Origin: Streptomyces sp. NBC_01268
GTDB lineage: Bacteria; Actinomycetota; Actinomycetes; Streptomycetales; Streptomycetaceae
Direction of reading: 5' to 3'
Length of the DNA stretch: 64,000 nucleotides
Assembly: GCF_036240795.1 (NCBI RefSeq)
Contig: NZ_CP108454.1
Location: forward strand, 2,976,001 to 3,040,000
Notes under the pieces: generated by a model
Told to the model about the DNA's origin: nothing
The model's database searches: none
What the model saw: only the letters and a program-made list of their open reading frames with translations
Position numbers and translations under genes: made by a program
In this document: positions 51,448 through 59,091 of the stretch, piece by piece
How the letters are laid out: every line of letters begins with the position of its first letter
Position numbering within the stretch: the first letter of the stretch is position 1

Positions 51448-53265
51448 ATGTGCGGAATCGTCGGTTACATCGGCAGGCGTGACGTGGCCCCCCTGCTGCT
51501 CGAAGGACTGCAGCGCCTGGAGTACCGGGGTTACGACTCCGCGGGCATCGTCATCACCAGCCCGAAGGCCGCCGGCCTGAAGATGGTGAAGGCCAAGGGC
51601 CGGGTCCGCGACCTGGAGGCCCGCGTCCCCAAGCGCTTCAACGGCACCACCGGCATCGCCCACACCCGCTGGGCCACCCACGGCGCGCCGAGCGACGTCA
51701 ACTCGCACCCGCACCTGGACCCCGAGAACAAGGTCGCCGTCGTCCACAACGGCATCGTCGACAACGCCCAGGAGCTCCGCGCCAAGCTGGAGGCCGACGG
51801 CGTCGTCTTCGCCTCCGAGACGGACACCGAGGTCATCGTCCACCTGATCGCCCGCTCCCAGGCCGACTCGCTGGAGGAGAAGGTCCGCGAGGCGCTCAAG
51901 CACATCGAGGGCACCTACGGCATCGCCGTGATGCACGCCGACTTCAACGACCGCATCGTGGTGGCGCGCAACGGCTCCCCGGTCGTCCTCGGCATCGGCG
52001 AGAAGGAGATGTTCGTCGCCTCCGACGTCGCCGCCCTGATCGCCCACACCCGCCAGGTCGTCACCCTCGACGACGGCGAGATGGCCACCCTGAAGGCCGA
52101 CGACTTCCGTACGTACACGACGACGGGCGCGTCCACCACCGCCACCCCGGAGACCGTGGAGTGGGAGGCCGCCTCGTACGACATGGGCGGCCACGACACG
52201 TACATGCACAAGGAGATCTCCGAGCAGCCCGACGCGGTCGACCGCGTGCTGCGCGGCCGGATCGACGACCGCTTCTCCACCGTGCACCTCGGCGGCCTCA
52301 ACCTGGACGCCCGCGAGGCCCGCTCCATCCGGCGGATCAAGATCCTCGGCTGCGGCACCTCGTACCACGCCGGCCTCATCGGCGCGGGCCTCATCGAGTC
52401 GATGGCCCGCATCCCCGCCGACGCCGAGCCGGCCTCCGAGTTCCGCTACCGCAACCCGGTCGTGGACCCCGACACCCTGTACATCGCCGTCTCCCAGTCC
52501 GGTGAGACCTACGACGTGCTGGCCGCCGTCCAGGAGCTCAAGCGCAAGGGCGCCCGCGTCCTCGGCGTCGTCAACGTGGTCGGCTCCGCCATCGCCCGCG
52601 AGGCCGACGGCGGCGTGTACGTGCACGCCGGCCCCGAGGTCTGCGTCGTCTCCACCAAGTGCTTCACCAACACGGTGGTCGCCTTCGCGCTGCTCGCCCT
52701 GCACCTCGGCCGCATCCGCGACCTGTCCGTCACCGACGGCAAGCGGATCATCGAGGGCCTGCGCAGGCTGCCCGGCCAGATCGAGGAGATCCTCAAGAGC
52801 GAGGACGAGATCAAGAAGCTGGCCAAGGAGTACGCCGGCGCCCAGTCGATGATGTTCATCGGCCGCGTCCGGGGCTACCCGGTCGCCCTGGAGGCCTCCC
52901 TCAAGCTGAAGGAGATCTCCTACATCCACGCCGAGGCCTACCCCGCCTCCGAGCTGAAGCACGGCCCGCTCGCCCTCATCGAGCCGGCCCTGCCGACGGT
53001 CGCCATCGTCCCCGACGACGACCTCCTGGAGAAGAACCGCGCCGCCCTGGAGGAGATCAAGGCCCGCAGCGGCCGCATCCTCGCGGTCGCGCACCAGGTC
53101 CAGGAGAAGGCCGACCACACCATCGTCGTGCCGAAGAACGAGGACGAGCTCGACCCCATCCTGATGGGCATCCCGCTCCAGCTCCTCGCCTACCACACGG
53201 CGCTCGCCATGGGCCGCGACATCGACAAGCCGCGCAACCTGGCCAAGTCCGTCACGGTCGAGTAG
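51448..53265 (+). CDS. glmS: Glutamine--fructose-6-phosphate aminotransferase (GlmS)
   Basis: A 605-residue enzyme that makes glucosamine-6-phosphate from fructose-6-phosphate and glutamine for cell wall synthesis. The N-terminal glutaminase uses Cys2 (MCGIVGYIGRRD), with HTRWATHG and HNGIVDN. Two SIS sugar isomerase domains follow (ILGCGTSYHAGL, SQSGETYDVLAAV) and the end DKPRNLAKSVTVE is diagnostic. The ATG at 51448 has GGAGGG about ten bases upstream. No glmS ribozyme is evident in the short leader. It ends at two hairpins (53299-53377). It matches the second glmS (SCO2789) position. Confidence 0.96.
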   Translation: MCGIVGYIGRRDVAPLLLEGLQRLEYRGYDSAGIVITSPKAAGLKMVKAKGRVRDLEARVPKRFNGTTGIAHTRWATHGAPSDVNSHPHLDPENKVAVVHNGIVDNAQELRAKLEADGVVFASETDTEVIVHLIARSQADSLEEKVREALKHIEGTYGIAVMHADFNDRIVVARNGSPVVLGIGEKEMFVASDVAALIAHTRQVVTLDDGEMATLKADDFRTYTTTGASTTATPETVEWEAASYDMGGHDTYMHKEISEQPDAVDRVLRGRIDDRFSTVHLGGLNLDAREARSIRRIKILGCGTSYHAGLIGAGLIESMARIPADAEPASEFRYRNPVVDPDTLYIAVSQSGETYDVLAAVQELKRKGARVLGVVNVVGSAIAREADGGVYVHAGPEVCVVSTKCFTNTVVAFALLALHLGRIRDLSVTDGKRIIEGLRRLPGQIEEILKSEDEIKKLAKEYAGAQSMMFIGRVRGYPVALEASLKLKEISYIHAEAYPASELKHGPLALIEPALPTVAIVPDDDLLEKNRAALEEIKARSGRILAVAHQVQEKADHTIVVPKNEDELDPILMGIPLQLLAYHTALAMGRDIDKPRNLAKSVTVE

Positions 53266-53298
53266 CGGCGCCCCGGGCCTGTCCCCCGGAGCCCCGCA

Positions 53299-53377
53299 CC
53301 TCGTGGGCCTGTCCCCCACGAGGCTCGGCCGGACACCACAGCGGTCCCCGTGCATCCCAGGTGCACGGGGACCGCTG
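53299..53377. terminator. Tandem hairpins, strong bidirectional terminator after glmS
   Basis: The first hairpin pairs 53299-53307 with 53315-53323 (9 bp). The second is a perfect 16-bp stem, 53339-53354 with 53362-53377, followed by CTTTCG. They separate the convergent glmS and acetate transporter-like genes. Confidence 0.9.
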
Positions 53378-53399
53378 CTTTCGTACTCCTGCCGGGTGC

Positions 53400-53963
53400 T
53401 CAGCTCGCGGCGGCCGCCCCGCGGCCCGCGCGGGCCACCGAGGTGGGCCAGCCCGCCACCGCGGCCGTGGCGCCGTACCAGGCCGCGAGTCCGGCGACCG
53501 CGGCCACCCAGCCGCCCGCCTTGCCGAGGCCCGCGTTGTCGGCGAGGGCACCGATGCCGAGGAGCAGCAGGGCGACGAACAGGAGCCCGTACACGCCCTG
53601 TCCGAAGAGCCCGCTGCCACCGGCGGCGAGGGTCAGGGTGAGCGCGAGCAGCGCCCACAGCAGCAGGAAGAGTCCTGCGGCCTCGGACGAGCCGTCGCCG
53701 CCGACGCCGGTGCCCCAGGTGAACCAGAAGGCGCCGAGCGCCGCGTACGCCGTGCCCGTACCGCCGTCGCCGGCGCGCAGGGCGAGCAGGCCGACGAGGA
53801 ACAGGGCGACGCCGCCGACGAAGGTGGCGAGACCTGCGGCGTCGGCGGGGCCGACGTGGTCGAGCACGCCGGTGGAGCCGATCCCGAAGGCGAGGAGGGT
53901 CAGTCCGAGGGCGAGGTTTCCGAGCGTGGAGGTGGTGTTTCCCGCGGCGGCTTCATTGGACAC
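53400..53963 (-). CDS. GPR1/FUN34/YaaH (SatP-like) acetate/succinate transporter family protein
   Basis: A 187-residue membrane protein with six spans. NLALGLTLLAFGIGSTGVLD replaces the usual NPAPLGL-type start, and AALGAFWFTWGTGV sits where the family has GxxWxxxG. These proteins move acetate or succinate across the cell membrane. The GTG at 53963 has AAGGGAG seven bases upstream. The two-base-coupled motif NPAPLGLxxF is only partly conserved, so the transport specificity is uncertain. It lies alone between convergent glmS and the upstream stress protein gene, 152 bp away. Confidence 0.82.
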   Translation of the reverse strand: MSNEAAAGNTTSTLGNLALGLTLLAFGIGSTGVLDHVGPADAAGLATFVGGVALFLVGLLALRAGDGGTGTAYAALGAFWFTWGTGVGGDGSSEAAGLFLLLWALLALTLTLAAGGSGLFGQGVYGLLFVALLLLGIGALADNAGLGKAGGWVAAVAGLAAWYGATAAVAGWPTSVARAGRGAAAAS

Positions 53964-54115
53964 GGCGGGCTCCCTTCAAGTGCGCAGTTGTGCTGCTTGG
54001 GCCACTTTGTTCCGGTGGCCTTTATCTACCCTTCACAAGCGCACAATTCACCTGAGGAAGGCCGAAATATTGGCCGGATCAAGGGAGTTGGGGGAGAGGC
54101 GGGTGGTACGGGCCG

Positions 54116-54637
54116 CTACGGGATCACGATGACCGGGCGCTGGGCCCGCCGGGCGAGCCGCCCCGCGACCGAGCCGAAGATCCGCCCCACGATGCCGTGC
54201 GTCGAGCCGACCACGATCGCGTCGGCCGAGTACTCCCGGCCGACCTCCTCCAGCTCGTGGCAGATGTCCCCGCCGCGCTCGACCAGGATCCAGGGCACCT
54301 CGGAGAGGTGCTCGGCGCAGGCGAGCTCCAGACCGAGGACCTCGGTGCGGTGGTCCGGCACGTCGACGAAGACCGGCGGTTCGCAGCCGGCCCACACCGT
54401 GGTGGGCAACCGGTTGGCGACGTGCACGATGATCAGGCCCGACGCCGAGCGGCGGGCCATGCCGATCGCGTAGGCGAGGGCGCGCTCACTGGACGTGGAG
54501 CCGTCGAAGCCGACGACGACGCCGTGCCGGAAGGCCGGATCGCAGGCGTGACGTGGCTGTTCCACCGCGAGGGGGTCGACCGTGGAGTCGGCGACGCGCT
54601 TGCGGTCCGCGGGTTCGGGGAATTCGTGACCGGCCAT
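54116..54637 (-). CDS. Universal stress protein (UspA family)
   Basis: A 173-residue single-domain Usp. VVVGFDGSTSSERALAYAIG is the N-terminal strand and helix, and the ATP-binding motif G-x2-G-x9-G-S is complete in VVGSTHGIVGRIFGSVAGRL, followed by QRPVIVIP. It is therefore expected to bind ATP. The first 37 residues are an unusual polar extension with no domain. The ATG at 54637 is used. It is transcribed away from the small membrane protein gene that precedes adpA, across a 318-bp divergent spacer. Confidence 0.93.
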   Translation of the reverse strand: MAGHEFPEPADRKRVADSTVDPLAVEQPRHACDPAFRHGVVVGFDGSTSSERALAYAIGMARRSASGLIIVHVANRLPTTVWAGCEPPVFVDVPDHRTEVLGLELACAEHLSEVPWILVERGGDICHELEEVGREYSADAIVVGSTHGIVGRIFGSVAGRLARRAQRPVIVIP

Positions 54638-54955
54638 CGGTGTCTCGGCGAAGAGAGTCCTCTTGGGAGGGACGGAAGGGGAGAGCGGAACAACGGTTGG
54701 CGGCGGAGCTGTGTCCGGGAATCATCTTCCCAAGCCCATACCCCCAAGGGTACGGCGGCACTCCTCTCGTGCCCAGGTGTGCCACCGGGCGCCCGTAGGC
54801 GTTCCAGGGAGCATGCACGAGCCCCGCGCCGTAGCGCAATGCCGCTTGTGCCCTACAGGTGTCGGCACGGGGGCCAAACGGACGCCCCCCGCAGTGACCG
54901 GAACGTTCCGTTCCTCGTTCCCACAGGTCACGCCACCGTCGCAGGGAGTCCGCCC
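54638..54955. other. 318-bp divergent spacer with a 12-bp palindrome
   Basis: No gene is seen here. It should contain the promoters for the universal stress gene (minus) and the 113-residue membrane protein gene (plus). CGGAACGTTCCG (54899-54910) is a perfect palindrome 46 bases before the plus-strand start and is the only clear operator-like feature. Confidence 0.55.
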
Positions 54956-55297
54956 GTGCCCGCACCCTCAGCCGCCCGCCCAGCCGCCCCCGCCGACACC
55001 CCCTCCCGGGCCGCCCGGACCCCCGCCCCGCGCGGGCACCGGCGGGCGCCGGAGGAGGGGCCGGGCGGCCCGGGGCCGGACGCGGCGAGCGACGTGATGC
55101 GCTGGGCGGTCTTCTGCTGTGCCCTCGTCCCGGTCGTCCTGGTGGTCTACGGGACCTCGCTCGGCGGCGCCGCCGGCACCGCCCTGGGGCTCGCCGCCGT
55201 GACGGCGGCCTGCCGGGTGCTGCTCCGGCGCTCGGAAAATGGGTTGCGCGCCGAGCACGTACGCCCGCGTACTGACTCCGGACACCCTCGGAGTTGA
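54956..55297 (+). CDS. Small membrane protein upstream of adpA
   Basis: A 113-residue protein. A long Pro/Ala/Arg-rich N-terminal half is followed by DVMRWAVFCCALVPVVLVVY and AGTALGLAAVTAACRVLLRR, which read as one or two membrane spans, then a short charged tail. No family was recognised. GTG at 54956 follows GGGAG at eight bases. It sits directly upstream of the adpA leader on the same strand. A transcript from its promoter could run into adpA, but the 307-bp gap suggests adpA has its own promoter. Confidence 0.65.
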   Translation: MPAPSAARPAAPADTPSRAARTPAPRGHRRAPEEGPGGPGPDAASDVMRWAVFCCALVPVVLVVYGTSLGGAAGTALGLAAVTAACRVLLRRSENGLRAEHVRPRTDSGHPRS

Positions 55298-55604
55298 CAG
55301 GGTCGTACGGCGATTCCCATATGTTTTCAGCCAAGTTCCGGGTACCGGTGACCCTCTGGCCGAAGACCGCTCAACCCGTGTAGCGCTTGGCTGCACCGCT
55401 CTGGACTGGGTCGACCGATCGAACGCTTCACGCCAAGTGCCCATGTCGACAATCCGCCGGGCGGAGAACTTGTCACCCCGGCGCCACGGGACGCAGTAGA
55501 TTCGATCATGGGTACCGAAGACTGGGGTCTTGTGCAAAACCGAGGGGAAACGTGGCACAGCGACACGACCAGGGAGACGCCAACACCGAGGGGGGCTTAG
55601 CGTC
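55298..55604 (+). promoter_or_regulatory. adpA upstream/leader region
   Basis: This is 307 bp without a gene between the small membrane protein and adpA. It is less GC-rich than its surroundings in parts (for example around ATATGTTTTC at 55320) and must hold the adpA promoter. In related species this region is bound by gamma-butyrolactone receptors and by AdpA itself. I could not place those sites with confidence by eye. Confidence 0.6.
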
Positions 55605-56777
55605 ATGAGCCAGGACCACTCCGTCGCACCGGAGGCGGTACGGAAGCTGTCCGGACGCCGCCGTCGCGAAGTCGTCGCGGTACTGCTGTTCAGCGGTGGG
55701 CCCATCTTCGAGAGCTCCATCCCGCTCTCCGTGTTCGGCATCGACCGTCAGGACGCGGGGGTGCCACGCTACCGGCTCCTCGTGTGCGCCGGCGAGGACG
55801 GCCCCCTGCGGACCACAGGGGGACTCGAACTCACCGCGCCGTACGGCCTGGAGGCCATCAGCCGCGCCGGCACCGTCGTCGTGCCGGCCTGGCGCTCGAT
55901 CACCTCGCCGCCGCCCCCGGAAGCGCTCGAAGCGCTCCGCCGGGCGCACGAGGAGGGCGCGCGCATCGTCGGCCTGTGCACGGGGGCGTTCGTCCTCGCC
56001 GCGGCCGGCCTGCTCGACGGCCGCCCGGCGACCACGCACTGGATGTACGCGCCGACGCTCGCCAAGCGCTATCCGTCGGTCCACGTGGACCCGCGGGAGC
56101 TCTTCGTCGACGACGGCGACGTGCTGACCTCCGCGGGCACGGCGGCCGGCATCGACCTCTGCCTGCACATCGTGCGGACCGACCACGGCACGGAGGCCGC
56201 GGGCGCCCTGGCGCGCCGACTGGTCGTCCCGCCGCGGCGCAGCGGCGGTCAGGAGCGCTACCTCGACAGGTCTTTACCTGAGGAGATCGGCGCCGACCCG
56301 CTGGCCGAGGTCGTCGCCTGGGCCCTGGAGCACCTCCACGAGCAGTTCGACGTGGAGACCCTGGCTGCCCGCGCGTACATGTCACGGCGGACCTTCGACC
56401 GCCGGTTCCGCTCGCTGACGGGCTCCGCCCCGCTGCAGTGGCTGATCACCCAGCGGGTGCTCCAGGCACAGCGGCTCCTGGAGACCTCCGACTACTCCGT
56501 CGACGAGGTCGCGGGCCGCTGCGGCTTCCGCTCCCCGGTGGCGCTGCGCGGCCACTTCCGGCGCCAGCTCGGCTCCTCGCCGGCCGCCTACCGGGCCGCG
56601 TACCGGGCCAGGCGTCCGCAGGGCGACGGCGGGACCTCGGTCCTCGACCCGGTCGTGCCGGCACAGGTCGCCGCCGGTCCGCGGCGCCCGCTGAGCCCGC
56701 TGGAGCCGGGCAAGCTGCCGGCGGACGCCTTCGCCCACGGCCGCCCGGCCCTGCCGGGTCAGCGCAGCGCGCCGTAG
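55605..56777 (+). CDS. adpA: AdpA, AraC-type master regulator of development (TTA-containing)
   Basis: A 390-residue regulator that activates aerial growth and antibiotic genes. The N-terminal DJ-1/PfpI-like dimerisation domain (about 30-205) shows GLCTGAFVLAAAGLLDGRPA. The C-terminal AraC domain (about 235-335) has VETLAARAYMSRRTFDRRFR and YSVDEVAGRCGFRSPVALRG. Codon 224 is TTA (56274-56276) in the interdomain linker DRSLPEE, the conserved AdpA feature that makes it dependent on bldA tRNA. The ATG at 55605 gives MSQDHSVAPEAV, and GAGGGGGG lies upstream. ornA follows beyond a terminator. Gene order adpA-ornA matches SCO2792-2793. Confidence 0.97.
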   Translation: MSQDHSVAPEAVRKLSGRRRREVVAVLLFSGGPIFESSIPLSVFGIDRQDAGVPRYRLLVCAGEDGPLRTTGGLELTAPYGLEAISRAGTVVVPAWRSITSPPPPEALEALRRAHEEGARIVGLCTGAFVLAAAGLLDGRPATTHWMYAPTLAKRYPSVHVDPRELFVDDGDVLTSAGTAAGIDLCLHIVRTDHGTEAAGALARRLVVPPRRSGGQERYLDRSLPEEIGADPLAEVVAWALEHLHEQFDVETLAARAYMSRRTFDRRFRSLTGSAPLQWLITQRVLQAQRLLETSDYSVDEVAGRCGFRSPVALRGHFRRQLGSSPAAYRAAYRARRPQGDGGTSVLDPVVPAQVAAGPRRPLSPLEPGKLPADAFAHGRPALPGQRSAP

Positions 56778-56819
56778 GCCGCCCCGTACCGCGCTGCCAC
56801 GAGCCGCGCACCGAGAAGA

Positions 56820-56858
56820 CCGACGGGCCCCCGGGACACCTCCCCGGGGGCCCGTCGG
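56820..56858. terminator. Terminator between adpA and ornA
   Basis: A perfect 16-bp GC-rich stem (56820-56835 with 56843-56858) and a seven-base loop lie 43 bases after the adpA stop. It should isolate ornA, whose start is 64 bases downstream. Confidence 0.88.
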
Positions 56859-56921
56859 GCATGCCCCGGGCGCTCCCCGGGCATCCCCTTGATCCCCAGG
56901 ACACCCCCTAAGGTAGGACGC

Positions 56922-57524
56922 ATGAACGATCGCATGGTGTGGATCGACTGCGAGATGACCGGGCTCTCGCTGACGGACGACGCACTCATCGAGGTGGCCG
57001 CACTGGTCACCGACTCGGAACTGAACGTGCTCGGCGAAGGCGTGGACATCGTGATCCGCCCGCCGGACGCCGCCCTGGAGACGATGCCGGACATCGTGCG
57101 CGAGATGCACACGTCCTCCGGCCTCCTCGACGCGCTCGCCGGGGGCACCACCCTCGCCGACGCCGAGGCCCAGGTGCTCGCCTACATCCGCGAGCACGTG
57201 AAGGAGCCCGGCAAGGCCCCGCTGTGCGGGAACTCGGTCTCCACCGACCGCGGCTTCCTCGCCCGCGACATGGCGGCCCTGGAGAAGCACCTCCACTACC
57301 GGATCGTCGACGTCTCCTCGATCAAGGAGCTGGCCCGCCGCTGGTACCCGAGGGCGTACTTCAACAGTCCGGAGAAGAACGGCAACCACCGGGCGCTCGC
57401 CGACATCCGCGAGTCCATCGCGGAGCTGCGCTACTACCGCGAGGCGGTCTTCGTCCCGCAGCCCGGCCCCGACTCGGAGACCGCGAAGCAGATCGCCGCC
57501 AAGCACGTCGTACCCGCGGAATGA
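56922..57524 (+). CDS. ornA: Oligoribonuclease (Orn)
   Basis: A 200-residue DEDDh 3'-5' exoribonuclease that degrades 2-5 nt RNAs and pGpG, finishing RNA and c-di-GMP turnover. Exo I is [12 protein letters not shown] (Asp, Glu). Exo II is in [16 protein letters not shown]. Exo III is in [12 protein letters not shown] with the His and last Asp. The ATG at 56922 follows AGGTAGGA. Its place directly behind adpA is conserved in Streptomyces, and ornA mutants there show growth and development defects. A tRNA-His gene follows 105 bp downstream. Confidence 0.97.
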   Translation: MNDRMVWIDCEMTGLSLTDDALIEVAALVTDSELNVLGEGVDIVIRPPDAALETMPDIVREMHTSSGLLDALAGGTTLADAEAQVLAYIREHVKEPGKAPLCGNSVSTDRGFLARDMAALEKHLHYRIVDVSSIKELARRWYPRAYFNSPEKNGNHRALADIRESIAELRYYREAVFVPQPGPDSETAKQIAAKHVVPAE

Positions 57525-57629
57525 GCCCTGCTCGCGCCCTTCGAACAACGCGGGCGCGAGCACCCTCAAACACCCTGTAGACTTCTTCTCGGCCGGTCGG
57601 GGAAACCTTCGGGAAAACCGCCGGTCGTG

Positions 57630-57702
57630 GTGGGTATAGCTCAGCTGGTAGAGCACCTGGTTGTGGTCCAGGATGTCGCGGGTTCGAGTCCCGTTACTCA
57701 CC
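57630..57702 (+). tRNA. tRNA-His (anticodon GTG)
   Basis: A complete cloverleaf: acceptor GTGGGTA (57630-57636) pairs with TACTCAC (57695-57701), anticodon stem CCTGG/CCAGG encloses loop TTGTGGT with anticodon GTG at 57663-57665, and GCGGG/CCCGT forms the T arm. A G at 57629 can serve as the His-specific G-1 opposite C73. The 3' CCA is not encoded. Confidence 0.97.
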
Positions 57703-57708
57703 CTGATA

Positions 57709-57744
57709 CCGAAGGCCCCGGTTCGAAAGAACCGGGGCCTTCGG
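57709..57744 (+). terminator. Terminator after tRNA-His
   Basis: A perfect 16-bp stem (57709-57724 with 57729-57744) with a GAAA tetraloop begins seven bases after the tRNA and is followed by CGTTCC. Confidence 0.93.
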
Positions 57745-57911
57745 CGTTCCCCGCCGCGTCGTGCCCGGCGGGAAGGTCCGCCCACCCGTCCGGTCACCCC
57801 CACCCTCACCGTCGGCGTCTTCGGCGGTCACGGCCGATCACTCTTTCGGGCGAGGCGGCGGCTTCCGCGACGCCCCCACTGCCAACTTCCCCACATGTCC
57901 GACATCTTCAT

Positions 57912-58124
57912 ATGCATTCACCTGCGGCACAGCGGCTCGACCCGCTCCTCGAAGGCGCCCAGATGAAGATCGCCGACGACAGGGTGCGGGCCGCGTACGA
58001 CACCGAACTCGACCTCCTCGCCGAGGCGGAGGCCGGGCGGCGGGGGCGTTGTCCACAGGGCGGAGACGGTTCTGTAGCGGGCGTTAGGGAATCTGATACG
58101 GTGAGGTCCTCGCTGATTCCATAG
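57912..58124 (+). pseudogene. Possible small gene or gene remnant (70 codons)
   Basis: In the 444 bp between the tRNA terminator and the hydrolase gene, one frame reads HSPAAQRLDPLLEGAQMKIA and then DDRVRAAYDTELDLLAEAEA, which has the codon bias and amphipathic look of real protein. It then runs into low-quality sequence across an operator-like region and stops at 58124. No ribosome site precedes the ATG at 57912. It may be the broken end of a helical protein. Nothing else gene-like is seen from 57745 to 58074. Confidence 0.35.
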
Positions 58125-58133
58125 CGTTCGCTA
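58075..58133. promoter_or_regulatory. Paired operator-like sites and promoter of the alpha/beta hydrolase gene
   Basis: TAGCGGGCGTTA (58075-58086) and TAGCGTTCGCTA (58122-58133) agree at 9 of 12 positions, and the second is a TAGCG-N2-CGCTA dyad. They flank a -10-like TGATACGGT (58094-58102). The arms also belong to a larger imperfect inverted repeat spanning both sites. Such a layout suits a repressor that bridges the promoter. Confidence 0.5.
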
Positions 58134-58188
58134 CGGATGTGCGGGCCCTGACCCGGCTCGCGCACGGCTCACCCACGGGGGGACTTCC

Positions 58189-58938
58189 ATGACCGCGCAC
58201 ACCCTGCTCCTGGCCCACGGCTCCGGCGGCGGCACCGACTCCCACTTCGGCCCGATCCGCACCGCACTGGCCTCCGGCGGACGCCGGGTCGTCGGCTTCG
58301 ACCTGCCCGGCACCGGCACCGCACCGCGCGCCACCGCCCCGCTCGACCTGGACGCGCTCGCCGACGGCCTGGTGGCGGAGGCAGACGCGGCGGGCGTCGA
58401 GCGCTTCGCCGTCGCGGGGTATTCACTGGGCACGACCGTCGCGGTCCGCGCCGCCACGCGCCACCCGGAGCGGGTGACCGGGCTGGCGCTCACCGCCCCC
58501 TTCGCCCGGGCCGACCACGCACTGCGGCAGGCCTCCTGCCTGTGGCGGGACCTCGCCGAGAGCGGGCAGCACGAGCTGGTGGCGCGTCTCCTGGTGACGC
58601 TCGTGTTCAGCCCGGCCATGCTCGACCCGATGAGCCCCGAGATCGTCGAGGGCGTCGTCCGGCTCGCCGCCGAGTCCCTCCCGGCGGGCACGCCGGACCA
58701 CGCCGACCTGGTGACCCGGGCGGATGTGCGCGGGGACCTGCCCCGGGTGGGCGTGCCGACCCTCGTCATATCCACCACCGAGGACCGCCTCGTCTCCCCC
58801 GCCCTGCACCGCGCGGTGGCCGCGGGCATCCCGGGCGCCCGCCTGGCCGAACTGGCCACGGGACACGCCCCGTTCGCGGAGAACCCGGCGACGTGGGGAA
58901 AGCTGACGGTGGAGTTCCTGGAGGAGCTGGAGGGCTGA
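58189..58938 (+). CDS. Alpha/beta hydrolase
   Basis: A 249-residue cytoplasmic hydrolase. LLLAHGSGGGTDSHF is the oxyanion region, AVAGYSLGTTVAV carries the nucleophile Ser (about 79), ISTTEDRLVSPALHR the likely acid and TGHAPFAENP the catalytic His. It could be an esterase, lactonase or similar; the substrate is not readable. The ATG at 58189 has GGGGGGAC upstream. It is monocistronic, controlled by a promoter flanked by two operator-like sites (58075-58133), and convergent with the chitinase gene 153 bp away. The spacer 58939-59091 shows no clear hairpin. Confidence 0.9.
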   Translation: MTAHTLLLAHGSGGGTDSHFGPIRTALASGGRRVVGFDLPGTGTAPRATAPLDLDALADGLVAEADAAGVERFAVAGYSLGTTVAVRAATRHPERVTGLALTAPFARADHALRQASCLWRDLAESGQHELVARLLVTLVFSPAMLDPMSPEIVEGVVRLAAESLPAGTPDHADLVTRADVRGDLPRVGVPTLVISTTEDRLVSPALHRAVAAGIPGARLAELATGHAPFAENPATWGKLTVEFLEELEG

Positions 58939-59091
58939 TCCGTCGACGCCCCCGGGAAGGGGTGCGCGCCCCGGCCGGTGGTGGGGGTGGGATCCGGCCG
59001 GAGCGCGCGGTGTGGGGGAGCGTGGGGGCGTGGGGCCTTCGAGCCGGGTCCTGTGAGCTGGGGCGCTCTGGGGAACTCGGGGAACCCGGGG

